Shown here piece after piece: positions 42,146 to 51,038 of a DNA stretch of 64,000 nucleotides. The stretch comes from CAZFLM01 sp964519955 (lineage in GTDB: Bacteria; Armatimonadota; Chthonomonadetes; Chthonomonadales; CAJBBX01): positions 1 to 64,000 of the forward strand of contig CAZFLM010000016.1 in assembly GCA_964519955.1 (NCBI GenBank), written 5' to 3'. A model generated the notes under the pieces. It ran no database searches, was not told the DNA's origin, and worked only from the letters and a program-made list of their open reading frames with translations. Each line of letters begins with the position of its first letter. The first letter of the stretch is position 1. A program made the translations under genes and the position numbers.

Positions 42146-43045
42146 TTGGCTTCGCTATCCATGAAGGAACTCCTCGAGGCAGGAGTTCACTTCGGTCACC
42201 AGACCCGCCGCTGGAACCCCAAGATGAAGCGCTACATCTACGGGGCTCGCAACGGTATCTACATCATCGACCTGCACCAGACCCTCAAGCTCTTCGATGA
42301 GGCCCAGCGCTTCATCCAGGAGACCGTCTCCAACGGCGGAAGCGTCCTCTTCGTCGGCACCAAGAAGCAGGCGCAGGACGCCATCACCGAGGCCGCCAAG
42401 CGCTGCCGCCAGTTCTACGTGAACCACCGCTGGCTCGGTGGAATGCTCACCAACTACCGCACCATCCAGCTCCGCATCAAGCGCCTCTCCGAGATCGACG
42501 AGATGGAGGCGAAGGGCACGCTGGAGAAGCTGACCAAGAAGGAAGCCAACGCGGTACTGGAAGAGCGCGCCAAGCTCGAGCGGTACCTGGGCGGCATCCG
42601 CACCATGGGCAAGCTGCCCGACGCGATCTTCATCGTAGACCTGCGCAAGGAGCACATCGCCCTCGCCGAGGCGCGCAAGCTCGAGATCCCGGTCATCGCC
42701 ATCGTCGACACCAACTGCGACCCGGACCTCGTCGACTTCGTGGTGCCCGGCAACGACGACGCCATCCGCGCCATCAAGCTCATCTCCAACAAGATCGCCG
42801 ACGCCATCGTGGAAGTGAAGCAGGAAGAGTGGGACCGCGAGACCGAGGCCGCCGAGGCTCCCGAAGAGGTCGTCGAGGCAGAAGAGGCAGTGGCAGCGGC
42901 AGCGGCAGCGCCGGCTCCGCCCGCGGACGGTGACTCGGTCTTGCTGGGCGAGCAGGAAGACGAGTACGCGGCCATGGCGCGCCGCGCCGCCGAGCCCGCC
43001 GTCGAGGTCGAGGACGAGGACGAGGTCCCGGACGCCGAAGGCTAG
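42146..43045 (+). CDS. rpsB: Ribosomal protein S2
   Basis: 299 residues. S2 signatures: MKELLEAGVHFGHQTRRWNP, FVNHRWLGGMLTNYRTI (here YVNHRWLGGMLTNYRTI), DAIFIVDLRKEHIALAEARK and VDTNCDPDLVDFVVPGNDDA. TTG at 42146 is taken as the start because GGAGG lies 7 nt upstream and it gives MASLSMKELLEAG as in other S2 proteins; ATG 42161 is an alternative. The C-terminal 65 residues are an unusual acidic/Ala-rich tail (EEVVEAEEAVAAAAAAPAPP) beyond the normal end near residue 235. Confidence 0.97.
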   Translation: MASLSMKELLEAGVHFGHQTRRWNPKMKRYIYGARNGIYIIDLHQTLKLFDEAQRFIQETVSNGGSVLFVGTKKQAQDAITEAAKRCRQFYVNHRWLGGMLTNYRTIQLRIKRLSEIDEMEAKGTLEKLTKKEANAVLEERAKLERYLGGIRTMGKLPDAIFIVDLRKEHIALAEARKLEIPVIAIVDTNCDPDLVDFVVPGNDDAIRAIKLISNKIADAIVEVKQEEWDRETEAAEAPEEVVEAEEAVAAAAAAPAPPADGDSVLLGEQEDEYAAMARRAAEPAVEVEDEDEVPDAEG

Positions 43046-43175
43046 TCTCAACTTGCAGCAGCCCGGCGGAGCGGGGTTCGTCTCGCGCACTGCCCAAGGC
43101 GTGACATAACCGACGTATTGGTGCGGGCCGGCACTCCCACGCGGATTGCCGCCCGCACGTTTCAAGGAGCAACCC

Positions 43176-44018
43176 ATGGAGATCACGGCCCAAATGGTGA
43201 GCCGCCTGCGCGAGCAGACCGGCGCGGGCATGATGGAGTGCAAGAAGGCCCTCGTCGAGTGCGAGGGCGATGTCGACAAGGCCCGCGACTTCCTGCGCGC
43301 CAAGGGCAAGGCGGGAGCCGAGAAGCGCGCCGGCCGCGCGGCTGCCGACGGCACCGTCGCCGCGTGCGCCACGCCCGAGGGCACCGCGCTCGTCGAGCTG
43401 AACTCGGAGACCGACTTCGTCGCCCGCAATGAGGACTTCCGCGCCTGCGCAGCCCTCCTGGCCAAGACCGCGGCCAAGACGAAGCAGGCCGACGTCGCCG
43501 CCATCCTGGCTCAGACCACTGCCGACGGCGCGCCCGTTCAGCAGAAGCTGGACGACGTCATCGCCAAGCTGCGCGAGAACATCATGTTCCGCCGCGCCGC
43601 CTTCTACGCTGCCGGCCCCGAGACGGTCGTCGCGCTCTACGTCCACACGGTGACGAACAAGACGGCCGTGCTCGTAGAACTGAAGGGCGATCCGTCGAGC
43701 GAGGCGCAGATCGAGGCTGCCAAGGGCGTCGCGATGCACATCGCCGCCTCCAAGCCCGAGTACGTCTGCCGCGAGGAAGTCCCGGCGGAGGTCGTCGACC
43801 GCGAGAAGCAGGTCCTGGCGGACCTCACCCGCAACGAGGGCAAGCCCGAGGCCGCGATCCCCAAGATCGTCGAGGGCCGCATCGGCAAGTACTTCGAGCG
43901 CGTCTGCCTCGTGGACCAGCCGTTCGTCCGCGACCCCAGCAAGACGGTCGGGCAGCTTCTGAAGGAAGTCGGCGCCGAAGCCAAGCGCTTCACGCTCTAC
44001 GTCGTAGGCCAGGAGTAG
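43176..44018 (+). CDS. tsf: Translation elongation factor Ts
   Basis: A 280-residue nucleotide exchange factor for EF-Tu. The N-terminal UBA-like domain opens MEITAQMVSRLREQTGAGMM followed by ECKKALVE. The EF-Ts signature 2 region is ELNSETDFVARNEDF. AAGGAG lies 6 nt before the ATG. 130 bp after rpsB; first of the conserved tsf-pyrH-frr-uppS order. Confidence 0.97.
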   Translation: MEITAQMVSRLREQTGAGMMECKKALVECEGDVDKARDFLRAKGKAGAEKRAGRAAADGTVAACATPEGTALVELNSETDFVARNEDFRACAALLAKTAAKTKQADVAAILAQTTADGAPVQQKLDDVIAKLRENIMFRRAAFYAAGPETVVALYVHTVTNKTAVLVELKGDPSSEAQIEAAKGVAMHIAASKPEYVCREEVPAEVVDREKQVLADLTRNEGKPEAAIPKIVEGRIGKYFERVCLVDQPFVRDPSKTVGQLLKEVGAEAKRFTLYVVGQE

Positions 44019-44024
44019 TCACCC

Positions 44025-44744
44025 GTGAAGTGGCGCCGCGTCGTTCTCAAGCTGTCGGGCGAGGCGATCGCCGGCCCGCGCGACTTCGGCTTCGATCCGG
44101 ATACCCTCCGCACGATCGCCGCCGAAGTCGCCGGCGCGGCTAGCGCCGGCGCCGAGATGGCCGTCGTCGTGGGCGGGGGTAACATCCTGCGCGGCGCCAT
44201 CGCCTCCAAGGCCGGCATGGACCGAGCCACCGCCGACAACGTCGGCATGCTGGCGACGGTCCAGAACGCCCTGGCGCTCCAGGATGCTCTGGAGAAGCTC
44301 GGCGCAAGCACCCGCGTCCAGACCGCGATCGCGATGGCGCAGGTAGCCGAGCCCTTCATCCGCAGGCGGGCCATCCGCCACCTGGAGAGGGGCCGCATCG
44401 TTATCCTTGCCGCCGGCACGGGCAACCCGTACTTCTCCACCGACACCGCCGCCGCGCTCCGCGCCCTGGAGATCAAGGCCGACGCCGTCCTCAAGGCGAC
44501 CAACGTCGACGGCATCTACGACAAGGACCCACGCCGATTCCCCGACGCGCGCCGGTTCGATGCCCTCGACTACAAGTACTGCATCGAGAACCGGCTCGGC
44601 GTGATGGACACGACTGCATTCACACTCTGCGAGGAGAACGACCTGCCGATCGTTGTCTTCCAACTCGCGGGCGACGGCGGCATCCGCCGCGTCCTCGAAG
44701 GTGAACCGATCGGCACCGTCGTCGGGAGGAATCCATGCCGGTAG
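44025..44744 (+). CDS. pyrH: Uridylate kinase
   Basis: A 239-residue UMP kinase making UDP. Marks: RVVLKLSGEAIAG, MAVVVGGGNILRG, RATADNVGMLATVQNALAL, GTGNPYFSTDTAAALRA and DAVLKATNVDGIYDKDP. GTG start at 44025, 6 bp after the tsf stop. Overlaps frr by 10 bp. Confidence 0.97.
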   Translation: MKWRRVVLKLSGEAIAGPRDFGFDPDTLRTIAAEVAGAASAGAEMAVVVGGGNILRGAIASKAGMDRATADNVGMLATVQNALALQDALEKLGASTRVQTAIAMAQVAEPFIRRRAIRHLERGRIVILAAGTGNPYFSTDTAAALRALEIKADAVLKATNVDGIYDKDPRRFPDARRFDALDYKYCIENRLGVMDTTAFTLCEENDLPIVVFQLAGDGGIRRVLEGEPIGTVVGRNPCR

Positions 44745-45295
44745 CGGATCTGCTGCGCGAAGCCGAAGACAAGATGAAGAAGAGCGTCGAGGCCACGCGC
44801 CATGAGTTCAGCTTGATTCGGACGGGACGCGCCAACCCGGCCATGCTCGAGCATGTCGTCGTCAACTACTACAACACCGACATGCCCCTGCAGCAGGTCG
44901 CGTCTATCTCCGTGCCCGAGCCCCGCCAGCTCCTCATCATGCCGTTCGACAAGGGCGCCCTGGCTGCCATCGAGAAGGGCATCCTCAAGTCCGATGTCAA
45001 CCTCACGCCCAACAACGACGGCACCGCCATCCGGCTGAACATCCCGCCGCTGACCGAGGAGCGCCGCAAGGAGTTCATCAAGCAGCTCCACAAGAAGGCC
45101 GAACTCGGCCACGCCGCAGTCCGCAACGTCCGCCACGACTGCAACAACCACCTCAAGGCGCTCACCAAGGCCAAGGACTGCAGCGAGGACGACGAGAAGC
45201 GCGCGAACGAGAAGGTCCAGAAGTTCACCGATCAGTACATCGCCGAGATCGACAAGGCCTGCAAGCAGAAGGAACAGGAACTGCTCGAGGTCTAG
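44735..45295 (+). CDS. frr: Ribosome recycling factor
   Basis: 186 residues. Marks: EDKMKKSVEATRHEFSLIRT, GRANPAMLEHVVVNYY, ASISVPEPRQLLIMPFDKGA, IRLNIPPLTEERRKEFIKQL and NVRHDCNN. Works with EF-G to split post-termination ribosomes. The start lies within the end of pyrH. Confidence 0.97.
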   Translation: MPVADLLREAEDKMKKSVEATRHEFSLIRTGRANPAMLEHVVVNYYNTDMPLQQVASISVPEPRQLLIMPFDKGALAAIEKGILKSDVNLTPNNDGTAIRLNIPPLTEERRKEFIKQLHKKAELGHAAVRNVRHDCNNHLKALTKAKDCSEDDEKRANEKVQKFTDQYIAEIDKACKQKEQELLEV

Positions 45296-45319
45296 CCTTC
45301 CATAGACACCAACCGGAAC

Positions 45320-45354
45320 AGCAGGGCCGAGGACAGCAGGTCTTCGGCCCTGCT
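45320..45354 (+). terminator. Strong hairpin between frr and uppS
   Basis: AGCAGGGCCGA and TCGGCCCTGCT form a perfect 11-bp stem with a 13-nt loop. It has no U-tract and ends 16 bp before the uppS ATG, so it may act as a partial terminator or RNA processing/stability element rather than a full stop. Confidence 0.55.
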
Positions 45355-45369
45355 GCCGACAAGAAGCCC

Positions 45370-46110
45370 ATGTCCACCGAAACCACACCGAACACCGCTC
45401 CGGCCCTGCCCCCGCCCACTCACGTCGCCATCATCATGGATGGCAACGGCCGCTGGGCCCGCGCACAGGGCAAGGAGCGTCTCGAAGGCCACTGGCAAGG
45501 CTACCGCACGCTCAAGCGCGTCGTGTACGCAGCGGACGAACTCGGAATCCGCTACCTCACCGTCTACGGCTTCTCGTCGGAGAACTGGCGAAGGCCGGGC
45601 GAGGAGGTGGGCGGGCTGATGAAGCTCATGCTGGCCGCCATGCGCGCCGAGATCGAGGAACTGATCGAGAACGGGATCCGCGTGCGCGTGTCGGGCCGGA
45701 TGGCCGAGCTGCCCGCCGACCTGCGCGAAGAGTTCGAAGCCGCGATGGCGCGCACCGAGACCAATACGCGCCTGACCTTCAACCTGGCCATCAACTACGG
45801 CGGACGCGCCGAGATCGTCGACGCGGTGAGAGCCATCGGCGCGCGCATCCAGGCCGGCGAACTCGCCCCGGACGACGTCGCAGAGGACACGATCTCGGCA
45901 GGCTTGTACCACCCGGACATCCCGGACCCCGACCTGCTCATCCGCACGGCCGGCGAGCGGCGTCTCTCCAACTTCCTGCTGTGGGAGACGGCCTACAGCG
46001 AGATCTGGGTGACCCAGACGCTCTGGCCGGACTTCGGCCGCGAGGACCTCGAAGCGGCCATCGCCGACTACCACAAGCGAGTGCGGCGCTTCGGCGCGGT
46101 CGTCGAGTAG
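45370..46110 (+). CDS. uppS: Undecaprenyl diphosphate synthase
   Basis: A 246-residue cis-prenyltransferase making the C55 carrier for peptidoglycan and glycans. Marks: HVAIIMDGNGRWARAQGK (catalytic Asp), YGFSSENWRRP, TFNLAINYGGRAEI, and DLLIRTAGERRLSNFLLWET (usually RTGGE, here RTAGE). Together with the trans-type prenyl synthase at 13716 the window has both kinds of chain-elongating enzymes. Confidence 0.96.
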   Translation: MSTETTPNTAPALPPPTHVAIIMDGNGRWARAQGKERLEGHWQGYRTLKRVVYAADELGIRYLTVYGFSSENWRRPGEEVGGLMKLMLAAMRAEIEELIENGIRVRVSGRMAELPADLREEFEAAMARTETNTRLTFNLAINYGGRAEIVDAVRAIGARIQAGELAPDDVAEDTISAGLYHPDIPDPDLLIRTAGERRLSNFLLWETAYSEIWVTQTLWPDFGREDLEAAIADYHKRVRRFGAVVE

Positions 46111-46129
46111 GCGGCCACCCATGCAGCAG

Positions 46130-46158
46130 CGAGGGCCCGGCTTCCGCGCGGGCCCTCG
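46130..46158 (+). terminator. Intrinsic terminator of the translation cluster
   Basis: CGAGGGCCCG / CGGGCCCTCG, a perfect 10-bp stem with a 9-nt loop, followed by TTCGTGTCTCT. It may serve both strands, since the opposing gene ends at 46168. Confidence 0.75.
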
Positions 46159-46167
46159 TTCGTGTCT

Positions 46168-46824
46168 CTACTTCCCTGCCTTGAGCAGCTCGTCCAGGTA
46201 CTGCGCGGACTGCCCTTCCTTGAACATCGTGTCCGGGCTCGTCGGCGCCCCTCCGCCGCCACCGGGCGCTCCCGCGCCGCCCGGCCCAGATCCTGGGCCC
46301 ACGCCGGGCGCGCTCGCACCACCAGGACCAGCCCCTGCTCCGCCTCCGGGTCCGCCTGCACCGCCGCGTCCGCCCCGGCGCCTTGTCAGCCGCTCCAGGA
46401 CCTTCTTCTGGTCGTCGGTAAGCACCAACTGCAGCGCCTCCACCTTGGCCTTGCAGTCGGCGTCGGACATCTTCGCCGCTTCGCGCACCTGCTTCAGCAG
46501 CGGCAGCACCTTGCCGGACTGATCGGGCGTCAGCCCCTTGCCCTGTGCCGCCTGAAGCGTCGCGAGCCCACGCACCATCCCGGCCAGGGCGATCTGGCTT
46601 TGACCGATCTCGCTGCCGCCTCCGCCGCCCATGCCCGGCGCGCCGCCTCCGCCGGCCGGAGACGGCCCACCGGCCCTCTCAGACCGGCCCGCGGGGGCGC
46701 CACTCGCCGGCGCCTGCTCGACCTCGCCCCAGTAGCGCCCGTAGAAGCCTGCCACCCCGCCGATCACCAGACACACCACGCCCACCGCAACCGCAGCCGG
46801 CAACTCGCCTCGCTTCCCAGCCAT
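46168..46824 (-). CDS. Gly-rich single-pass membrane protein
   Basis: 218 residues. One N-terminal membrane helix (LPAAVAVGVVCLVIGGVAGF). A helical centre (LAGMVRGLATLQAAQGKGLT, KVEALQLVLTDDQKKVLERL) resembles the short Spy/LTXXQ-like helices seen in such planctomycete/armatimonad proteins. It is flanked by Gly/Ala/Pro-rich linkers. Function unknown. GGAAGGGGGA precedes the ATG. Confidence 0.7.
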   Translation of the reverse strand: MAGKRGELPAAVAVGVVCLVIGGVAGFYGRYWGEVEQAPASGAPAGRSERAGGPSPAGGGGAPGMGGGGGSEIGQSQIALAGMVRGLATLQAAQGKGLTPDQSGKVLPLLKQVREAAKMSDADCKAKVEALQLVLTDDQKKVLERLTRRRGGRGGAGGPGGGAGAGPGGASAPGVGPGSGPGGAGAPGGGGGAPTSPDTMFKEGQSAQYLDELLKAGK

Positions 46825-46862
46825 CGAGCCATCCCCCTTCCAAGGGCGCGCTACGGCTCACC

Positions 46863-47615
46863 CTACCGCATGGCGGCCGCGACGCCGCCAACGTCGGGCA
46901 CTCCGAGCACTCGCAGAACTCCGTAAGCCATCATCCGGTACCCGCTCGCGTTCATGTGCACCCCGTCGGTCGTCAGTAGGTTCGGCGCGGCGCCGGCATG
47001 CTTCCGGTACGCAGCAACCACCTCGCGGAACGGGGTGTTCAGGTCGACGAACAGACACCGCTTCTCCTTAGCGATCTCGCGCATCGCCTTTGCGTACTCC
47101 GTCAGCCTCGAGTTCTCCGCGCAGCCCAGGTCCTCGTAGATGAGTGTCGGCGAGACCAGCACGACACGGATCCGCGCAGCCTGAGCCGCGTCCACCATCT
47201 CGGTCACCTTCTCGCGGTACTTCGCCAGCGGCACGCCCGCCGGCAGATCTCCATTCGCGTAGCGCTTGTTCTCCTGCCAGTTGAAGAACCCGTGCCACAC
47301 GTCGTTGACGCCGACGTTGATGGTCACCAGGTCCGGCTTCTTGTCCAGCACGTCGCGCTGGAACCGGGCGGCCATGTCGGTCGACTTGTGCCCTGAGATC
47401 CCCGCGTTGATCACTTCGATCGCCTGCGACGGGTACCGAGCCGCCAACGTCTCCTGCAGCAGCGACACGTAGCCCCCCGGCCCGCTGCCGCCAGCAGTGA
47501 TGCTGTCGCCCATCACCACGATACGATGCACGCCCTGAAGCGGCTTGGGCACATCGGGCTTGGCGCAGCCGAAGCCCGGTACGAACAGCAAAGCGGTCGC
47601 CATCAACCAGCGCAA
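46863..47615 (-). CDS. SGNH/GDSL hydrolase, lipoprotein
   Basis: About 250 residues. The signal and lipobox region is WLMATALLFVPGFGCAKP. Esterase blocks: block I VVMGDSITAGGSGPGGY (Ser), block II INAGISGHKSTDM (Gly), block III ITINVGVNDVWHG in its native form TINVGVNDVW (Asn), block V TTDGVHMNASGYRMMAYG (Asp/His). It acts outside the cytoplasm on ester-linked acyl groups, possibly on glycans. Start: TTG at 47615, 6 nt after GGAGG; ATG at 47603 is the alternative. Confidence 0.87.
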   Translation of the reverse strand: MRWLMATALLFVPGFGCAKPDVPKPLQGVHRIVVMGDSITAGGSGPGGYVSLLQETLAARYPSQAIEVINAGISGHKSTDMAARFQRDVLDKKPDLVTINVGVNDVWHGFFNWQENKRYANGDLPAGVPLAKYREKVTEMVDAAQAARIRVVLVSPTLIYEDLGCAENSRLTEYAKAMREIAKEKRCLFVDLNTPFREVVAAYRKHAGAAPNLLTTDGVHMNASGYRMMAYGVLRVLGVPDVGGVAAAMR

Positions 47616-47799
47616 GACGCACCTCCGGGGCGGAGCGTTGCTCCCGATCCGCCGCACTCGCTCATTCGCCGTCGGGGACCGCGAGCCCTGCACGCCGCGC
47701 GGTACGAGTGGCACGCTCCTTGCAGGTACCCTGAGTCAAGGCGCCTGCGAGAGACGCCGAACGCCGGGTGCCGGTTACCCAAGTACGAAGAGGTGCAGC

Positions 47800-49440
47800 A
47801 TGAGCGCCGTATCCGTCACACCAAACGGGGAGCAGTTCCCCCTGCCGACCACCGAGGACTACGCCCGCGAGATGGACCGGCTGCGTGGCCTGGTCGATGC
47901 CGCCCGCGCCGAGGGCAAGGAGATCGTGGTGGTCATGGGCGTCGGCTTCGTCGGCGCGGTGATGGCCGCCATCGTCGCCGACACGGTGGACCGCGAGACC
48001 GGCAAGCCGAGCAAGTTCGTCATCGGGTGCCAGCGCCCCAGCACGCGCAGCTACTGGAAGATCCCCCTGCTCAACCGCGGCGAGTCGCCGGTTAAGGCGG
48101 AGGACCCGGAAGTCGATCCGATGATCGCGCGGTGCGTCCTCGAGAAGAAGACGCTGACCGCCACCTTCAACAGCGACTGCCTGCAGTTGGCCGACTGCGT
48201 CGTCGTCGACGTGCAGTGCGACTACATCAAGCGCGACCTGGGCAACCTGGAGACCGGCGAGGCCGATATGGCCGCGCTCGAAGCGACGATGAAGACCATC
48301 GGCCAGCGCATCCAGCCCAACTGCCTGGTCCTCATCGAGACCACCGTCGCGCCGGGCACCACGGAGTTCGTCGCCTACCCGATCCTGAAGCGTGCGTTCA
48401 AGAAGCGCGGCATCGATGCCCTGCCGCTCCTCGCGCATAGCTTCGAGCGCGTGATGCCCGGCCGCCAGTACGTGTCCTCCATCCGCGACTTCTGGCGCGT
48501 GTGCTCCGGCTGCAACCCGGAGGCCCGTGAGCGCGTCGTCAAGTTCCTCACCGAGGTACTGAACACCGAGGACTTCCCGCTCACCGTGATGGACCGGCCC
48601 ATCGAGTCCGAGACCACGAAGATCGTCGAGAACTCGTACCGCGCCACGATTCTGGCCTTCCTCAACGAGTGGAGTCTCTTCGCCGAGCGCAACGGCGTCG
48701 ACTTGACCAAGGTCATCAAGGCCATCAAGATGCGCCCGACGCACAGCAACATCATCTTCCCCGGCCCCGGCATCGGTGGGTACTGCCTGCCAAAGGACGG
48801 TGGCCTCGGGCGCTGGGCCTACAAGCACATCCTGGGCTTCGAGGACGACATCTTCAAGATGACCACCCTCGCCATCAACGTGAACGACACGCGCGCCCTG
48901 CACGTGGCCGAGCTGACCCGCGACGCCCTGCGCAACATGGGCGGCGGCATCGCGGGCGCGCCAGTCCTGCTCTGCGGCGCAAGCTACCGCGAGGATGTCG
49001 GCGACACGCGCTACAGCGGCTCCGAGCTGATCGTCCGCAAGCTGACCGAGATGGGCGCCGACATGCGGGTCCACGATCCCTACGTCGAGCGCTGGCATGA
49101 GCTGGAGAGCCAGGACACCTACCCCGCCCCCGGCCAGTCGTGGGCCCGCTTCTTCCGCAGCCAGGAGGACGTCGCCAACATCGCGGTAGGGAAGGACCTG
49201 CCCGCCACCATCGCCGGTGCAGCAGCCCTGATCCTTGCGGTGCGCCACTCGTCGTACCTCGACTTGGAGCCGGATCAGGTGGTGGCATGGGCGGGCGGCC
49301 CGCTCGCCGTCATCGACTGCTTCGGCATCCTCTCGGACGACAAGATCCGCCGCTACTTCGAACTCGGCTGCGAGGTCAAGGCGCTCGGACGCGGGCACAT
49401 CCAGCGCATCAAGGAAGCCGCCCGCGCCAAGAAGGGCTGA
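47800..49440 (+). CDS. Nucleotide-sugar dehydrogenase (UDP-glucose/GDP-mannose family)
   Basis: 546 residues. The NAD motif VVVMGVGFVGAVMAA begins near residue 45, after an unusual 40-residue N-terminal extension. VLIETTVAPGTTEFVAYPIL, FERVMPGRQYVSSIRDF, TKIVENSYRATILAFLNEWS, the catalytic Cys in GPGIGGYCLPKD and a C-terminal third domain (LLCGASYREDVGDTRYSGSE) identify the family. It oxidises a UDP- or GDP-hexose to the uronate. RBS AAGAGG. It is followed 2 bp later by the sulfatase gene. It could supply the decarboxylase at 21444. Confidence 0.9.
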   Translation: MSAVSVTPNGEQFPLPTTEDYAREMDRLRGLVDAARAEGKEIVVVMGVGFVGAVMAAIVADTVDRETGKPSKFVIGCQRPSTRSYWKIPLLNRGESPVKAEDPEVDPMIARCVLEKKTLTATFNSDCLQLADCVVVDVQCDYIKRDLGNLETGEADMAALEATMKTIGQRIQPNCLVLIETTVAPGTTEFVAYPILKRAFKKRGIDALPLLAHSFERVMPGRQYVSSIRDFWRVCSGCNPEARERVVKFLTEVLNTEDFPLTVMDRPIESETTKIVENSYRATILAFLNEWSLFAERNGVDLTKVIKAIKMRPTHSNIIFPGPGIGGYCLPKDGGLGRWAYKHILGFEDDIFKMTTLAINVNDTRALHVAELTRDALRNMGGGIAGAPVLLCGASYREDVGDTRYSGSELIVRKLTEMGADMRVHDPYVERWHELESQDTYPAPGQSWARFFRSQEDVANIAVGKDLPATIAGAAALILAVRHSSYLDLEPDQVVAWAGGPLAVIDCFGILSDDKIRRYFELGCEVKALGRGHIQRIKEAARAKKG

Positions 49441-49442
49441 GC

Positions 49443-50915
49443 ATGAACGTTGTCCTGATCCAGGTCGACCAGCTATCCGCCAAGTGGCTGGAGTGCGGCG
49501 CCGCCGACACCCCCAACCTGGATCGGCTGGCGCGCGAGGGAACGCGATTCACCCGGTGCATCGCGCACAACCCGGTGTGCATGCCCTCGCGCGCCAGCAT
49601 GCTCACCGGCCGATCCTCGCGCCAACACGGCGTCCTCCTGAACGGCTACGAGTTGGGCCACGACCTCACCACGTTCCCGCAGGTGCTGCAGCGGAGCGGC
49701 GTCCATACCGCCGGCTTCGGCAAGTTCCACCTGCAGTGCCACAACCGGTCGTCGCACAACGACGTGCGCCCGTACGGCTTCGACGAGGCGCGCGTCACCG
49801 AAGACATCCGCGCAGGCGACTGGCTCGACTGGGTGCGCGCCGAGCACCCCGACTCCTACGAACGCGCCCTGGCGACGGTCTGGCCCACCGGGCACATGCG
49901 CGAGTACGGCCCCGACAAGATCGACCTGCTGCAGCAGGTGCGCCAGGCCGCGGCCAAGCACCGCACCCAGCCCGCCGCCCGCCTCGCCTGGCCCTGCATC
50001 GTGCCGGAGGAGGCAACCCAGACGCGCTGGATCGGCGACATGGCGTGTGGCCGCCTCGGCAGGGCGCGCGAGCCCTTCTTCCTCTACGCCTCCTTCGTCG
50101 CGCCGCATGACCCCTATGACCCGCCGGCCCGGTTGCTGGACCGCGTCGATCCGGCCCGCATCCCTGCACCCGTGCCGGCCGCGTGGCAGAACGACCCGCT
50201 GGCCCCGGCCGTGTTCCGAGGCGGCGCGGGCCTGGACACGTTCGCCGGCCTGTGTCCGGACGAGTGGCGAACGATGCGCCACTACTACCTGGCATCGCTC
50301 GTGTTCGTCGACGACCAGGTGGGCCGCATCCTGAGGGCCATCGAGGAGCGCGGCCTGAAGGGCAGCACCCGTGTGCTCTTCACCTCCGACCACGGGGACA
50401 TGCTCGGCGACCATGGCCTGCCATTCAAGGGCGCCTGGCACTACGACGCCTGCGTCCGCGTGCCGCTCATCGCCTGGGGACCGGGCATCGCCGCCGGGGC
50501 CTGCGACGCCCTCGTCGAGACCATGGACCTCTACCCAACAGCCCTCGATCTGGCGGGCGTGAAGGACATCCCGGCGACGGAGGGGCGCTCGCTGGCCCCC
50601 TGGACGCGCGGCGAGACACCGGGTGGATGGCGCACGGAAGCCTACTCGGAGAGCTTCGCCACCTATGGCAACATCGAGCGCCGCAACTGGGCCCGAACCG
50701 TCCGCACCCACGACCACCGGTACACCCTCTACGCGGGCGGCGGCGGAGAGATGCTCTTCGACCTGCGCCGCGACGCCGACGAGCAGACGAACCTCGCGGG
50801 CGACCCGGCACACGCCGCGGTCAGGGCCGAGATGCGCGGGCGCCTCCTCGAGCGCATCGTCGGCCAGGACGACCCGCTCCCCACCCGCGGCCTCTTCGAG
50901 ATGGCCGGACACTAA
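49443..50915 (+). CDS. Sulfatase (formylglycine-dependent, alkaline-phosphatase superfamily)
   Basis: 490 residues. The active-site motif is CMPSRASMLTGR with Cys46, to be converted to formylglycine (CxPSR). Other marks: NVVLIQVDQLSAKWL (metal Asp region), NLDRLAREGTRFTRC, FGKFHLQC, SFVAPHDPYDPP and LFTSDHGDMLGDHGLPFKG. No signal peptide, so cytoplasmic or released otherwise. It probably removes sulfate from a sugar; the linkage with the dehydrogenase 2 bp upstream suggests sulfated uronic-acid glycans. No maturase recognised in the window. Confidence 0.92.
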   Translation: MNVVLIQVDQLSAKWLECGAADTPNLDRLAREGTRFTRCIAHNPVCMPSRASMLTGRSSRQHGVLLNGYELGHDLTTFPQVLQRSGVHTAGFGKFHLQCHNRSSHNDVRPYGFDEARVTEDIRAGDWLDWVRAEHPDSYERALATVWPTGHMREYGPDKIDLLQQVRQAAAKHRTQPAARLAWPCIVPEEATQTRWIGDMACGRLGRAREPFFLYASFVAPHDPYDPPARLLDRVDPARIPAPVPAAWQNDPLAPAVFRGGAGLDTFAGLCPDEWRTMRHYYLASLVFVDDQVGRILRAIEERGLKGSTRVLFTSDHGDMLGDHGLPFKGAWHYDACVRVPLIAWGPGIAAGACDALVETMDLYPTALDLAGVKDIPATEGRSLAPWTRGETPGGWRTEAYSESFATYGNIERRNWARTVRTHDHRYTLYAGGGGEMLFDLRRDADEQTNLAGDPAHAAVRAEMRGRLLERIVGQDDPLPTRGLFEMAGH

Positions 50916-50995
50916 GGCCGCGGCAGCGCCCGGCGTGAACGCGCACGCCTGAGGCAACGCCCCCGTGGGCGCGGCACGGCGGCAAGCGTGGTACC

Positions 50996-51005
50996 ATGAT
51001 ATCAT
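50996..51005. promoter_or_regulatory. Palindrome upstream of the ArsR-type regulator
   Basis: ATGATATCAT is a perfect 10-bp palindrome 34 bp before the regulator start, in an otherwise GC-rich spacer. It could be its own operator. No binding consensus is known for this protein. Confidence 0.4.
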
Positions 51006-51038
51006 CGTATCGGCGTGCCGGGCGCGGGGGAGTGGGCA

